From Streptomyces griseochromogenes (GTDB lineage Bacteria > Actinomycetota > Actinomycetes > Streptomycetales > Streptomycetaceae), in NCBI RefSeq assembly GCF_001542625.1, contig NZ_CP016279.1, forward strand, positions 4,154,001-4,218,000: a DNA stretch of 64,000 nt. The letters are read 5' to 3'. Below, piece after piece: positions 52,771 through 60,997 of this stretch. The position numbers and the translations under genes are program-made. Under the pieces are notes generated by a model. That model worked only from the letters and a program-made list of their open reading frames with translations, searched no databases and had not been told where the DNA came from. Every line of letters begins with the position of its first letter. The stretch's first letter is position 1.

Positions 52771-53667
52771 TCACCCCGTCATCCTGGAGCGCAAGCGCGC
52801 CAGCAGCTCCCGCGCAGCCGGCCCCATGGGACCTTCCGTGCGCCAGGCCAGGGCCACGCGGCCGCGTGCGCGGGGGTCGGCGATCCGCAGCGTGCGCAGA
52901 CCGGGTGCCGTCCGGGGGCGCGGCAGCACCGCGACACCGAGGCCGCGGGCCGCGAGCCGGGCCAGCGCGTCCGGGGCGGCCGCCTCGAAGGCGATGTGCG
53001 GCCGGAAACCGGCCTCGGCGCACAGCCGGTCCAGCACGGTGCGCACCCCGGTCCCGCGCGGCAGGCTGATCAGGCGGTGTCCGCGCAGCGCGGCCGTCGG
53101 GACGGCCGTCGCGCCCTCGTGAGCGGCCGGCAGCGGATGCTCGGGGACGGCCGCCACCACCAGTGGCTCGTCGACGAGCATCCGCAGGCCCACGCCCGGC
53201 GGCGGCTCCGCCTGCGCGACACCGATCACCGCGAGGTCCAGCTCCCCGCCGCGCAGCGCGGCCAGCATCCGGTCCGAGGTGTCCTCGGTGAGCGTGATCT
53301 CCACCCGCGGATGCGCCGCGTGGAAGTCGGCCAGTATCCCGGGCATGTCGAAGGCGTGCGTGAGCGTGCCCGGGACGAGCCCGACGGCCACCCGGCCGCG
53401 CAGCAGACCCGTGAACTCCTCCACCGTCTGCCGTACCCCGTCGACGGCGGCGAGTGCGGCCCGCGCGAACGGCAGCACGGCCTCACCCACCTCCGTCGGC
53501 CGCACCGTACGCCCCGTACGGTCCAGCAGCGGCTGCCCCAACTCCCGCTCCAGCTGCCGTATCTGCGCGCTCAGGCCCGGCTGCGCCAGATGCAGCCGTT
53601 CTGCGGCCCGGGTGAAACCGGCCTCCTCGACGACCGTCACGAAGTACCGCAGCTGTCTCAACTCCAT
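52771..53667 (-). CDS. LysR-family regulator
   Basis: 298 aa. N-terminal winged HTH (LRYFVTVVEEAGFTRAAERL, HLAQPGLSAQIRQLERELG) and a substrate-binding domain (about 90-298) with the usual two-lobed effector fold. It is divergent from the MDMPI-like gene, with 70 bases between, the classical LysR arrangement in which the regulator controls the neighbour. The effector is unknown. Confidence 0.9.
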   Translation of the reverse strand: MELRQLRYFVTVVEEAGFTRAAERLHLAQPGLSAQIRQLERELGQPLLDRTGRTVRPTEVGEAVLPFARAALAAVDGVRQTVEEFTGLLRGRVAVGLVPGTLTHAFDMPGILADFHAAHPRVEITLTEDTSDRMLAALRGGELDLAVIGVAQAEPPPGVGLRMLVDEPLVVAAVPEHPLPAAHEGATAVPTAALRGHRLISLPRGTGVRTVLDRLCAEAGFRPHIAFEAAAPDALARLAARGLGVAVLPRPRTAPGLRTLRIADPRARGRVALAWRTEGPMGPAARELLARLRSRMTG

Positions 53668-53737
53668 AACCGATCATGCTAGTGACGAGACGGACCAGCT
53701 CTTGGACTTATCGGCGCCCCCTCAACACCCTTGATCC

Positions 53738-54373
53738 ATGGGGAAATCAGCAGACACCGCCACCGCAGCCGTCATCGCCGCCGAACGCCGGGAGCTGGCC
53801 GAACTGTTCGGCACGCTGGCGCCCGGACAGTGGGCGGCGCCCAGCCTGTGCGCGGGCTGGCGGGTGCGGGAGGTCGTGGCGCACATGTCGATGGGATTCC
53901 GTTACCCGACCGCGCGGGTCCTCAAGGAACTGGTGAAGGCGCGCGGCAGCCTGAACCGCATGACCGACCGGCTCGCCCGCCGGGACGCGGCGGCCCATCC
54001 GGACCCCGAGCTCGCCGCCTTCCTGCGTACCCACGCCCACCACCCCTGGAAGCCTCCGGTCGGCGGTCTCGCGGCAGCCCTCGGCCACGACGTCGTCCAC
54101 GGCCTGGACGTCACGGTCGCCCTCGGTCTGGACCGGAAGGTCCCCGAGGACCGGCTGCGGATCGTCCTCGACGCGATCGACCCGCGCGCTTTCCGCCTTT
54201 TCGGCACCGACCTCACGGGTGTGCGGCTGTGCGCCGACGACCTCGACTGGTCCTTCGGCGGCGGCGCCCCGCTGTACGGCCCCGCCCAGGACCTGCTGCT
54301 GGTCGCCTACGGTCGCAGGCTGCCCGCCGGCCGGCTGCGCGGGGACGAAGTTCACCGTTTCGTCACAGACTGA
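53738..54373 (+). CDS. Maleylpyruvate isomerase-like (MDMPI/DinB fold) protein
   Basis: 211 aa, ATG 53738. N-terminal DinB/MDMPI helical bundle: ERRELAELFGTLAPGQWAAP, LCAGWRVREVVAHMSMGFR with a metal-ligand His, and HDVVHGLDVTVALGL with further His ligands. The C-terminal smaller domain (about 150-211) is typical of mycothiol-dependent maleylpyruvate isomerases and their actinobacterial relatives. Such enzymes use mycothiol as cofactor; the substrate here is unknown. It lies divergent from a LysR gene, so probably controlled by it. Confidence 0.83.
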   Translation: MGKSADTATAAVIAAERRELAELFGTLAPGQWAAPSLCAGWRVREVVAHMSMGFRYPTARVLKELVKARGSLNRMTDRLARRDAAAHPDPELAAFLRTHAHHPWKPPVGGLAAALGHDVVHGLDVTVALGLDRKVPEDRLRIVLDAIDPRAFRLFGTDLTGVRLCADDLDWSFGGGAPLYGPAQDLLLVAYGRRLPAGRLRGDEVHRFVTD

Positions 54374-54491
54374 CCGGAACCACAACCGTCCGACCCCAAG
54401 GCAGGTCTAGTAGGCGGAGACTGCGGGAATCGCGAAAGGGACCACCCGGGCAGGGCCCTGGGCGACAAGGGGAGAAGGGGAAGAGGACGAC

Positions 54492-55187
54492 ATGGGGGAC
54501 ATGACTAGACGAGGTGTCGTCGCGCTCGGTGTCACCGGGCTGGTGGCGCCGCTCACACTCGCCTTCACCGCGGCACCGGCCCAGGCCGCGAGCTGCACCT
54601 CACAGGCGGGGCCGTATCAGAAGCAGGTGGAGAAGTTCCTCGGCCGCCCGGTCGACGGAAGGCAGTCCTCCGCCGACTGCCGGGCCATCCAGGCCTTCCA
54701 GAACAAGCACGGCATCACGCCCGCCGTCGGCTACGCCGGTCCCGTCACCTGGGGCGTGATGGACCTGATGAACAAGCAGAAGGCCGTCGGGAACAATCCC
54801 AACAAGGACGGCAAGTGCCCGGTCGACAAGGGCCGTATCGCCTGCGTGAACCTCTCGCTCCAGCTGAGCTGGATCCAGGACGGCAAGAGGCTCGCCTACG
54901 GGCCCGTACCCGTGCGCACCGGCCGTAAGGGCTATGTGACCCGCACCGGTCTGAAGAAGATCTACTGGCGGGACATCGACCACGTCTCGGACATCTACGA
55001 CGTGCCGATGCCCTACAGCCAGTTCTTCGACGGCGGCCAGGCCTTCCACTCGGTGAACCTCAGCATGTGGAACCCGCCGGGCTCCCACGGCTGCGTCAAC
55101 ATGACCACGCGGGACGCCAAGAAGTACTGGTCGCTGCTGAGGACGGGCGACGACGTCTTCGTGTACGGCCGCAAGCCGGGCACCTGA
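54492..55187 (+). CDS. Secreted L,D-transpeptidase with a peptidoglycan-binding domain
   Basis: 231 aa, ATG 54492. Signal peptide (GVTGLVAPLTLAFTAAPAQA), then a peptidoglycan-binding-1-like domain (about 38-95; VEKFLGRPVDGRQSSADC, AIQAFQNKHGI) and a YkuD transpeptidase domain (about 110-231) with the catalytic motif HSVNLSMWNPPGSHGCVNM containing the His and the Cys. It makes 3-3 crosslinks in peptidoglycan outside the membrane. A terminator hairpin follows immediately. Confidence 0.9.
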   Translation: MGDMTRRGVVALGVTGLVAPLTLAFTAAPAQAASCTSQAGPYQKQVEKFLGRPVDGRQSSADCRAIQAFQNKHGITPAVGYAGPVTWGVMDLMNKQKAVGNNPNKDGKCPVDKGRIACVNLSLQLSWIQDGKRLAYGPVPVRTGRKGYVTRTGLKKIYWRDIDHVSDIYDVPMPYSQFFDGGQAFHSVNLSMWNPPGSHGCVNMTTRDAKKYWSLLRTGDDVFVYGRKPGT

Positions 55188-55189
55188 AC

Positions 55190-55209
55190 GGGCCGGGGGC
55201 GCCCGGCCC
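55190..55209 (+). terminator. 8-bp hairpin after the L,D-transpeptidase gene
   Basis: GGGCCGGG pairs with CCCGGCCC around GGCG, 2 bases past the stop codon. Same loop as the hairpins at 4078-4111 and 60516-60536. Confidence 0.75.
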
Positions 55210-55210
55210 A

Positions 55211-55441
55211 CCGGCGTCAGTCGTCCGGCGCGTCCCCGAAGTCGGGTATCCCCAGCCGGACCCCGCCCTGCCGCGCGGACTCGTGCGCGACGATGTCCGG
55301 CAGGGTGCAGCGGGCGGCCACCGGCACCCGCCGGCCGCACCCGTGGACCTGGAGACCAAGGTCTCCGACTTCCACGACCGGGCGCGTGGCGCGGCGGTGC
55401 CGGCCATCCAGGTCCTCGTGCTGGGCACGGTACGGACATGA
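55211..55441 (+). pseudogene. Possible oxidoreductase C-terminal remnant
   Basis: A plus-strand frame without a start ends at TGA 55439-55441 and reads ...VDLETKVSDFHDRARGAAV then PAIQVLVLGTVRT, which resembles the C terminus of F420-type luciferase-like oxidoreductases (a helix followed by a VxVFG-like strand). A minus-strand frame across the same bases ends RQGGVRLGIPDFGDAPDD at 55217 and also looks gene-like. Both are fragments; the stretch may be the scar of a deletion. Low certainty. Confidence 0.3.
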
Positions 55442-55552
55442 ACTCCCGCTACCACTTGACACATTGACGTGATGAGTAACACGGTCCGAAATGTCCGTAT
55501 CGAGTGCACTTACTCACAGCGCCTTCACTTCGACCAGCATATGCTTCACAGC

Positions 55553-55726
55553 ATGTCCACCACTGTTGAAGCCGCCTCCGAGCGATCGGCCGCGGAGGTC
55601 AACGAGGAGATCAGGGCCCTGTGGCGCCGGTCCGGCGGGACACTGACCACCGAGCAGCGCGTGCAGTACCAGCGCCTCGTGATGGAGTGGGCCGCAGCGG
55701 CCCCGCAGTCGCACCGGGCAGCCTGA
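55553..55726 (+). CDS. Small helical protein
   Basis: 57 aa from ATG 55553 (MSTTVEAASERSAAEVNEEI); an ATG at 55541 and one at 55472 are in frame too. It is two amphipathic helices with basic and acidic faces (EEIRALWRRSGGTLTTEQRV, YQRLVMEWAAAA). The bases before it (about 55440-55550) are relatively AT-rich, suggesting a promoter. No family recognised. Confidence 0.6.
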   Translation: MSTTVEAASERSAAEVNEEIRALWRRSGGTLTTEQRVQYQRLVMEWAAAAPQSHRAA

Positions 55727-55859
55727 ACCGGCCGGCGGTCACCCGCCGCATTCGCCGAGGCACCCGTCCTGTCCACCTGGGCACCCGTGAGCGCACGGGC
55801 GCCCTTCTCGTAGCACCTCCACAGACCTGGGGGCCCCGCAGGGCCCTCCTGCCGTCGTG

Positions 55860-57236
55860 TCAGCCCCACGTCGCCGAGTAGTACCGCTGGTACGCCCTGC
55901 GGTCCTGCTCGGCCCTGATGTACCGGGTCGCGACGAGCGCGATCAGACTGCCCGCGATGACCAGCAGCCCGGGACCGACGTTCCGGGTGTCCGTCAGCCG
56001 TGCCAGCAGTGTCTGGCCCTGTGCGGTGCCCGTCACGGGTGCCGAGGAACCGGGCGTGGCCGCGCTCGGCGCGGCGCCCTGCGCGGGCGCGGCGGACGGC
56101 GCGGACGACGGGTTCTGGGCGCCGCCGGCGTTCTGTGCCGACACGAGCAGCCGGACGTTCAGCGCCGCCAGGGCTTTCGTCAGCGGCTGGAAGAAGGTCG
56201 TTCCGCCCGTGGTGCAGTCGCCGCTGCCGCCCGAGGTGACGCCCAGCGCGATGCCATCGGAGAACAGCGGGCCGCCGCTGTCGCCCGGTTCGGCGCACAC
56301 GTTGGTCTGGATCAGTCCGGTGACCGTGCCCTCGGGATAGTTCACGGTCGCGTTCAGCCCGGTGACCTGACCGTCGTGCAGTCCGCTGGTGCTGCCGCTG
56401 CGGAACACCCGCTGGCCCACCTTCGCATCGGCCACGCCAGTGATCCGCACGCCCTTGCCGCCGCCGATCGCGACGACGCCGGCACCCTCGCCGGCCTTGC
56501 CCGAGTTGTACTGGACGAGCGAGAAGTCGTTGCCGGGGAAGGTGCTGCTGACCGTCTTGCCCAACTGCTGGTCGCCCTGGTTGTCGGCGAACCAGATGGA
56601 GCCCGAGGGCCCGCAGTGGCCTGCGGTGAGGATGAAGTCGCTCTGCCCGTTGGTGACGTTGTAGCCCGCCGAGCAGCGGCCGCCCGTCGACAGGATCGGC
56701 TGCGCCCCGTTCAGCCGTGTGGTGAAGGTGCCCTTCGTGCGCTCCATGTGCACGAAGCCGCCGATCCCCGTGGCGACTTGGGTCATCCGGGACCAGTCGC
56801 CCGCCGACACCGTGGAGTCGGCCTCCACCACGACCCGGTTGGTCCGGTAGTCCACCGCCCACGCGGTGCCCGCCACGCGAGGGGCCGAACGCAGTGTGGC
56901 GGTGGCCGACTTGAGCTCGTTCATGCTGTGCGACACGACCTTCGCCTCGGCCCCCGCCCGGCGCACGGCCTCGGCCGCCCCCGAGTCGGTCACCGCCACG
57001 ACCGGCCGCCCGTCGCGGCCGGTCCAGCTGCCCGCCGTCCGTGCCGTGCCGAGCTTCGCCACCAGTGCCGCGCCGCTGTCACCGGCGGCTTCGGCCGTAC
57101 TGAGCGGCTTGGCGGACGCCGCGGGAGGCTCGCTCGCCATGGCCGCCTGCGTGACCATCGCGCCTCCCAGAAGGAGTCCGCCGACCGCCGCCAGCCGTGT
57201 CACTCGCCTCACGACGCGTCGTCGTGCGTGCCTCAT
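55860..57236 (-). CDS. Streptogrisin-type serine protease with C-terminal membrane anchor
   Basis: 458 aa from ATG 57236 after GGGAG. Signal peptide after a very basic N terminus (RLAAVGGLLLGGAMVTQAAMA). Prodomain about 40-190; the S1 domain follows with His in LTAGHCGPSG, Asp in NDFSLVQYN and Ser in EPGDSGGPL. Then an Ala/Pro/Ser linker and a C-terminal transmembrane helix (GPGLLVIAGSLIALVATRYI) with a short basic tail, so the mature enzyme stays on the outer face of the membrane. The relative at 2539-3987 lacks the anchor and has a soluble repeat tail instead. Confidence 0.92.
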   Translation of the reverse strand: MRHARRRVVRRVTRLAAVGGLLLGGAMVTQAAMASEPPAASAKPLSTAEAAGDSGAALVAKLGTARTAGSWTGRDGRPVVAVTDSGAAEAVRRAGAEAKVVSHSMNELKSATATLRSAPRVAGTAWAVDYRTNRVVVEADSTVSAGDWSRMTQVATGIGGFVHMERTKGTFTTRLNGAQPILSTGGRCSAGYNVTNGQSDFILTAGHCGPSGSIWFADNQGDQQLGKTVSSTFPGNDFSLVQYNSGKAGEGAGVVAIGGGKGVRITGVADAKVGQRVFRSGSTSGLHDGQVTGLNATVNYPEGTVTGLIQTNVCAEPGDSGGPLFSDGIALGVTSGGSGDCTTGGTTFFQPLTKALAALNVRLLVSAQNAGGAQNPSSAPSAAPAQGAAPSAATPGSSAPVTGTAQGQTLLARLTDTRNVGPGLLVIAGSLIALVATRYIRAEQDRRAYQRYYSATWG

Positions 57237-57381
57237 GCGTGGCTCCCGAACCCGAACGCGCGATGCCCCTTCGGGCACCACGGGGCCCTCCGGTCGTCGA
57301 GCGCCCGCCCCTGAGTACGTGGCCCGGCCCGGCGGCGTTCACCGACGGCGGCGATCTTCTCGGCGTGCTCCTGCTGTCAGC

Positions 57382-58212
57382 TCACGCCTTGCGCGCCACC
57401 CCGCCGAACATCGCGACCTCCTCCGGCTCGGTCCCGTCGGTGTTCTCCGGGCGCCAGCGTGAGCAGGACACCACGCCCGGCTCCAGCAGCTCCAGGCCGT
57501 CGAAGAGCCGGGTCACGTCCTCGGGCGTGCGCTGGGTCAGCCTCGGAGTGCCGTGCTCGTTCCAGAACTTGACCGCCTCGTCCACGTCCGGCATCGACGG
57601 GCTGGTGATGGTGTGCGACAGCACCAGGTGGCTGCCCGACGGCAGCCGGTCCGTCAACTGCCGCACCAGGCCGTACGGGTCCTCGTCGTCGCCGATGAAA
57701 ATGACCACGCCGAGCAGCATCAGCGCCACCGGCTCGCTGAAGTCCAGTGTTTCCGCCGCGTGTTCGAGGATCGCGTCGACGTTGCGCAGGTCCTCGTCCA
57801 GGTAGTCGGTACGGCCCTCGGGCGTGCTGGTGAGCAGGGCGCGCGCATGCGCGAGGACGAGCGGGTCGTTGTCGACGTACACGATCCGGGCGTCCGGAGC
57901 GATGCTCTGGGCGACCTCGTGGGTGTTGTCGGCGGTGGGCAGCCCGGTGCCGATGTCCAGGAACTGCCGGATGCCGACCTCGCCGACCAGATGGCGCACC
58001 GCGCGGCCCAGGAACAGCCGGTCCGCGCGCGCGTACTCCCCGATGCCCGGGTGCAGCTCGCGGATCTGGTCGCCGGCCGCGCGGTCGACCTCGTAGTTGT
58101 CCTTGCCGCCGAGCCAGTAGTTCCAGATCCGGGCCGTGTGCGGCTGGCTGGTGTTGATGCGAGCGCGCAGCGACACGGCCACGTCATTGGTGGCTGCGGG
58201 GTTCTCGGTCAC
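57382..58212 (-). CDS. SAM-dependent methyltransferase of the DUF574 family
   Basis: 276 aa. The family core is plain: INTSQPHTARIWNYWLGGKD near the N terminus, FLDIGTGLPTADNTHEVAQS for the SAM-binding loop, and ARIVYVDNDPLVLAHARALL. This group (S-adenosyl methyltransferase, PF04672) is expanded in actinomycetes, often as dozens of paralogues; no target is known. Monocistronic, 52 bases from the next gene on the same strand. Confidence 0.88.
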   Translation of the reverse strand: MTENPAATNDVAVSLRARINTSQPHTARIWNYWLGGKDNYEVDRAAGDQIRELHPGIGEYARADRLFLGRAVRHLVGEVGIRQFLDIGTGLPTADNTHEVAQSIAPDARIVYVDNDPLVLAHARALLTSTPEGRTDYLDEDLRNVDAILEHAAETLDFSEPVALMLLGVVIFIGDDEDPYGLVRQLTDRLPSGSHLVLSHTITSPSMPDVDEAVKFWNEHGTPRLTQRTPEDVTRLFDGLELLEPGVVSCSRWRPENTDGTEPEEVAMFGGVARKA

Positions 58213-58264
58213 GTGGGTTCAGCTCCTGGATGCCTGAGGAGAGGTGCACCGTTCAAGACGCAAT

Positions 58265-59299
58265 CTAGACGCCCGAGTTGATCTGTTCCGCTCCTGGGGC
58301 GTCTTCCGTGCCGGGACCGAGCCGCGACCAGCTGCGCGCGTCGCCCCACACCGACTCCGCGCCGACAAAGGGGCGCAGCCGGGCGGTGCGGGCCGCGTCC
58401 GCGCGCCCGCCCAGTTCGTCGGAGGCGATCTTGCGGGCGATACCGGCGAGGAAGTCGGCGATCTGCACCCGGGCGTCCAGCCGCGAGTGCACCAGCCGTA
58501 CCCCGGCGAGGCCGATCCCCTCCTGCCGCGCCCGCTCCTCGATCCAGGCGATCCGCTCCGGAGTCAGCATGTTCTGCCGGTCGTGCACCAGCCGTACCGC
58601 CTGCCCGCCCGCACTCCAGTACCCGGCGGTCCGCACGAGCGCGGGCAGCAGCGGATTGAGCACCGGAATCAGCGGCGGCGCCTCGGCCAGCCGGGCCCGG
58701 TAGGCCTCCGCGCGCGGCCGGGCCCCGGCCAGCCGCAGCAGGGTGCGCCCCGCCTCCGTACCCGCGTGGACCCGGCCCAGCTCCCCGACGGTCCGGAAGA
58801 AGGACTCCGTCGGCGGCCGGCCGGAGCTCCTGATCCGCAGCAGCTGGTTCGACACCTCCAGGAACTCCCGCCACCCCCGCTCCCCGAACGCGGCCGGCCC
58901 CTGCCCGAACAGCGGGCGGGCCTCGGCCGTGTCCCCGAGCAGCAGGTCCACCACCCGGTCCACCACGAGGAACGCCTTCTCCGTCAGATGCACATGAGCG
59001 TGCCCGTGCACCGGACCGTCCTCGTCCAGCAGCCACTCCAGCACCGCCCGGTGCTTCTCCCGCAGCAGATGACCCGCCTTGTACTCCTGCGCGGGCGAAC
59101 GGATCCGGCGCCGGATCTCCCGTACGCACGCCTCGGCCCGGTCCACCGGCAGCGCCACGCTCGCGTGCGCGAACACATCCGTGTTCCCGCCGGTGAGGTT
59201 CTCCCCGTCCGAGCCCGACTCGTCGCACGCGACCTCCAGGACGCGGCCCCCGTCCGCCGCGCCCCGCACACCCGACCGGCCCGCCCCGTTTCCGCTCAC
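58265..59299 (-). CDS. DUF3800-like DESG-motif protein
   Basis: 344 aa from GTG 59299 after GGGGGCTGCGG. Signature [18 protein letters not shown] at the start of the fold (the DESG motif of DUF3800), later [20 protein letters not shown] and [20 protein letters not shown], matching the D...QxADFLAG end of DUF3800 proteins, which share an RNase H-like fold. Function is not established for the family; a nuclease role is often proposed. Divergent from the PatB-like gene by only 25 bases. Confidence 0.7.
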   Translation of the reverse strand: MSGNGAGRSGVRGAADGGRVLEVACDESGSDGENLTGGNTDVFAHASVALPVDRAEACVREIRRRIRSPAQEYKAGHLLREKHRAVLEWLLDEDGPVHGHAHVHLTEKAFLVVDRVVDLLLGDTAEARPLFGQGPAAFGERGWREFLEVSNQLLRIRSSGRPPTESFFRTVGELGRVHAGTEAGRTLLRLAGARPRAEAYRARLAEAPPLIPVLNPLLPALVRTAGYWSAGGQAVRLVHDRQNMLTPERIAWIEERARQEGIGLAGVRLVHSRLDARVQIADFLAGIARKIASDELGGRADAARTARLRPFVGAESVWGDARSWSRLGPGTEDAPGAEQINSGV

Positions 59300-59324
59300 A
59301 CCGCAGCCCCCTATCTTGAGCCCC

Positions 59325-60503
59325 ATGACCAGCATCCCGCACGGCACACCCGGCGAACCCGATCCGCTGCGCGCCCTCGGCCTGGAGCGGCTGCGACGTC
59401 GTACGAGCATGAAATGGCGCACCTACCCCGAGGACGTGCTGCCGCTGTGGGTGGCCGAGATGGACGTGCCGCTCGCCGAGCCTGTCGTCCGCGCCGTCAC
59501 CGACGCGCTCGCCCTCGGCGACACCGGCTACCCCGCGGGCACCGCCTACGCCGAGGCCCTGGCGGGATTCGCCGCCAAGCGGTGGAACTGGGACGGGATC
59601 GCCGTGGAGCACACCGCGATCGTCCCGGACGTGATGCTCGGTGTGGTCGAGATGCTCAAACTGGTCACCGGCCCCGGTGATCCGGTGATCGTCAATTCGC
59701 CGGTGTACCCGCCGTTCTACCAGTTCGTCACCCACATGGACCGCCGCGTGGTGGAGGCCCCGCTGGGCACCGGCGTGCGCATCGACCTCGATCGGCTGGC
59801 GGACGCGTTCCGGGAGGCGACGGCCGGCGGCGGCCGGGCCGCCTACCTGCTGTGCAGCCCGCACAACCCCACCGGCACCGTGCACACCGCCGCCGAACTG
59901 GCCGCCGTCGCGGACCTCGCCGAACGGTACGGCGTCCGGGTCGTCGCGGACGAGATCCACGCCCCGCTGGTGGCCCCCGGAGTCACCTTCGTGCCGTACC
60001 TGAGCGTGCCCGGCGCCGAGCGCGGCCTGTCGCTGATGTCCGCGTCCAAGGGCTGGAACCTGGCCGGGCTCAAGGCCGCGCTCGCCCTCGCCGGCCCCGG
60101 AGCCGGAGCCGACCTCGCCCAGATGCCCGAGGAGGTGAGCCACGGCCCCAGCCACCTCGGCGTCATCGCCCACACGGCCGCCCTGAACGACGGCACCGCC
60201 TGGCTGGAGGCCCTGCTGGCCGGCATCGACGCCAACCGCCGCCTGCTCACCGACCTGCTCGCCGAGCACCTGCCCGCCATCCGCCCCTGCCCCGGCGAGG
60301 CCACCTACCTGGCCTGGCTCGACTGCCGCGCCCTGGGCCTCGGCGACGACCCCGCGGCGGTGTTCCTGGACCGAGGCCGGGTCGCCCTCAGCTCCGGCCC
60401 GGACTTCGGCACCGGCGGCGCCGGGCACGTACGCCTCAACCTCGCGACCTCCCCGGACATCCTCACCGAGGCGGTGCGGCGCATGGCGGCGGCCCTGATC
60501 TGA
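59325..60503 (+). CDS. PatB/MalY-type cystathionine beta-lyase or aminotransferase
   Basis: 392 aa, ATG 59325. Fold type I PLP enzyme: [17 protein letters not shown] at the N terminus (MalY/PatB signature), [27 protein letters not shown] with the cofactor Asp, [15 protein letters not shown] with the PLP Lys, and the Arg in [10 protein letters not shown]. MalY/PatB proteins cleave C-S bonds of cystathionine and related thioethers; some members are regulators. It lies 56 bases before the F420-type gene, with a hairpin in between. Confidence 0.9.
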   Translation: MTSIPHGTPGEPDPLRALGLERLRRRTSMKWRTYPEDVLPLWVAEMDVPLAEPVVRAVTDALALGDTGYPAGTAYAEALAGFAAKRWNWDGIAVEHTAIVPDVMLGVVEMLKLVTGPGDPVIVNSPVYPPFYQFVTHMDRRVVEAPLGTGVRIDLDRLADAFREATAGGGRAAYLLCSPHNPTGTVHTAAELAAVADLAERYGVRVVADEIHAPLVAPGVTFVPYLSVPGAERGLSLMSASKGWNLAGLKAALALAGPGAGADLAQMPEEVSHGPSHLGVIAHTAALNDGTAWLEALLAGIDANRRLLTDLLAEHLPAIRPCPGEATYLAWLDCRALGLGDDPAAVFLDRGRVALSSGPDFGTGGAGHVRLNLATSPDILTEAVRRMAAALI

Positions 60504-60515
60504 ACGGTGGCCACG

Positions 60516-60536
60516 GCCCCCTCCGGCGGGAGGGGC
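60516..60536 (+). terminator. Hairpin after the PatB-like gene
   Basis: CCCCTCC (60518-60524) pairs with GGAGGGG (60529-60535) around GGCG, 12 bases past the stop and before the next plus-strand gene. Confidence 0.6.
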
Positions 60537-60559
60537 GTGCGGCCTCCTACACTGCCGGG

Positions 60560-60946
60560 ATGGACGACACGCGGCTGGACCGGCTCGGCTCAGGCAAGTA
60601 CCTGCTGGTCACCAGCTACCGCAAGGACGGCACTCCCGTCGCCACCCCGGTGTGGGTGGTCCGGGACGGGGACACCCTCGGCGTGTGGACGGCGGCCGAC
60701 AGCTGGAAGGTCAAGCGGATCCGTCGCCGCGCCGACGTCCTCGTCGGCCCCTGTGACCTGCGCGGCCGCCCCACCGGCGACCAGCTGCCGGCCACCGCCG
60801 AGATCGCCGACGCGGCCACCACCGCCCGCTACCGCACCCTCATCGCCCGCAAGTACGGCATCACCGGCCGCCTCACCCTGCTGGGCAGCCGGCTGCGGCG
60901 CGGGCTGGACGGCACGGTCGGGATCCGGGTGACGCCGAAGCCCTGA
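60560..60946 (+). CDS. PPOX-class F420-dependent oxidoreductase
   Basis: 128 aa, ATG 60560. Small split-barrel: YLLVTSYRKDGTPVATPVWV, GDTLGVWTAADSWKVKRIRR and the closing GLDGTVGIRVTPKP. Length and motifs fit the FDOR-B/PPOX group that uses F420 (common in actinobacteria) to reduce small molecules. The substrate is unknown. The stop lies inside the terminator hairpin (60937-60972). Confidence 0.8.
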   Translation: MDDTRLDRLGSGKYLLVTSYRKDGTPVATPVWVVRDGDTLGVWTAADSWKVKRIRRRADVLVGPCDLRGRPTGDQLPATAEIADAATTARYRTLIARKYGITGRLTLLGSRLRRGLDGTVGIRVTPKP

Positions 60947-60972
60947 GGAGGCCGGTGCTTCCTCAGGGCTTC
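60937..60972. terminator. 13-bp perfect hairpin between convergent genes
   Basis: GAAGCCCTGAGGA (60937-60949) pairs perfectly with TCCTCAGGGCTTC (60960-60972). The left arm includes the last codons and stop of the F420-type gene. It also lies downstream of the convergent secreted esterase gene (end 60998). Confidence 0.83.
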
Positions 60973-60997
60973 AGGGGGCTGTGACGGGACTCGGCGG

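Noticed and set aside
57264..57277. Small hairpin TGCCC CTTC GGGCA upstream of the anchored protease
   Set aside because: Only 5 bp, in a GC-rich leader; could be chance.
58209..60428. Minus-strand frame of 739 codons over the DESG protein and PatB-like gene
   Set aside because: It overlaps two well-supported genes on both strands and shows no protein-like motifs.
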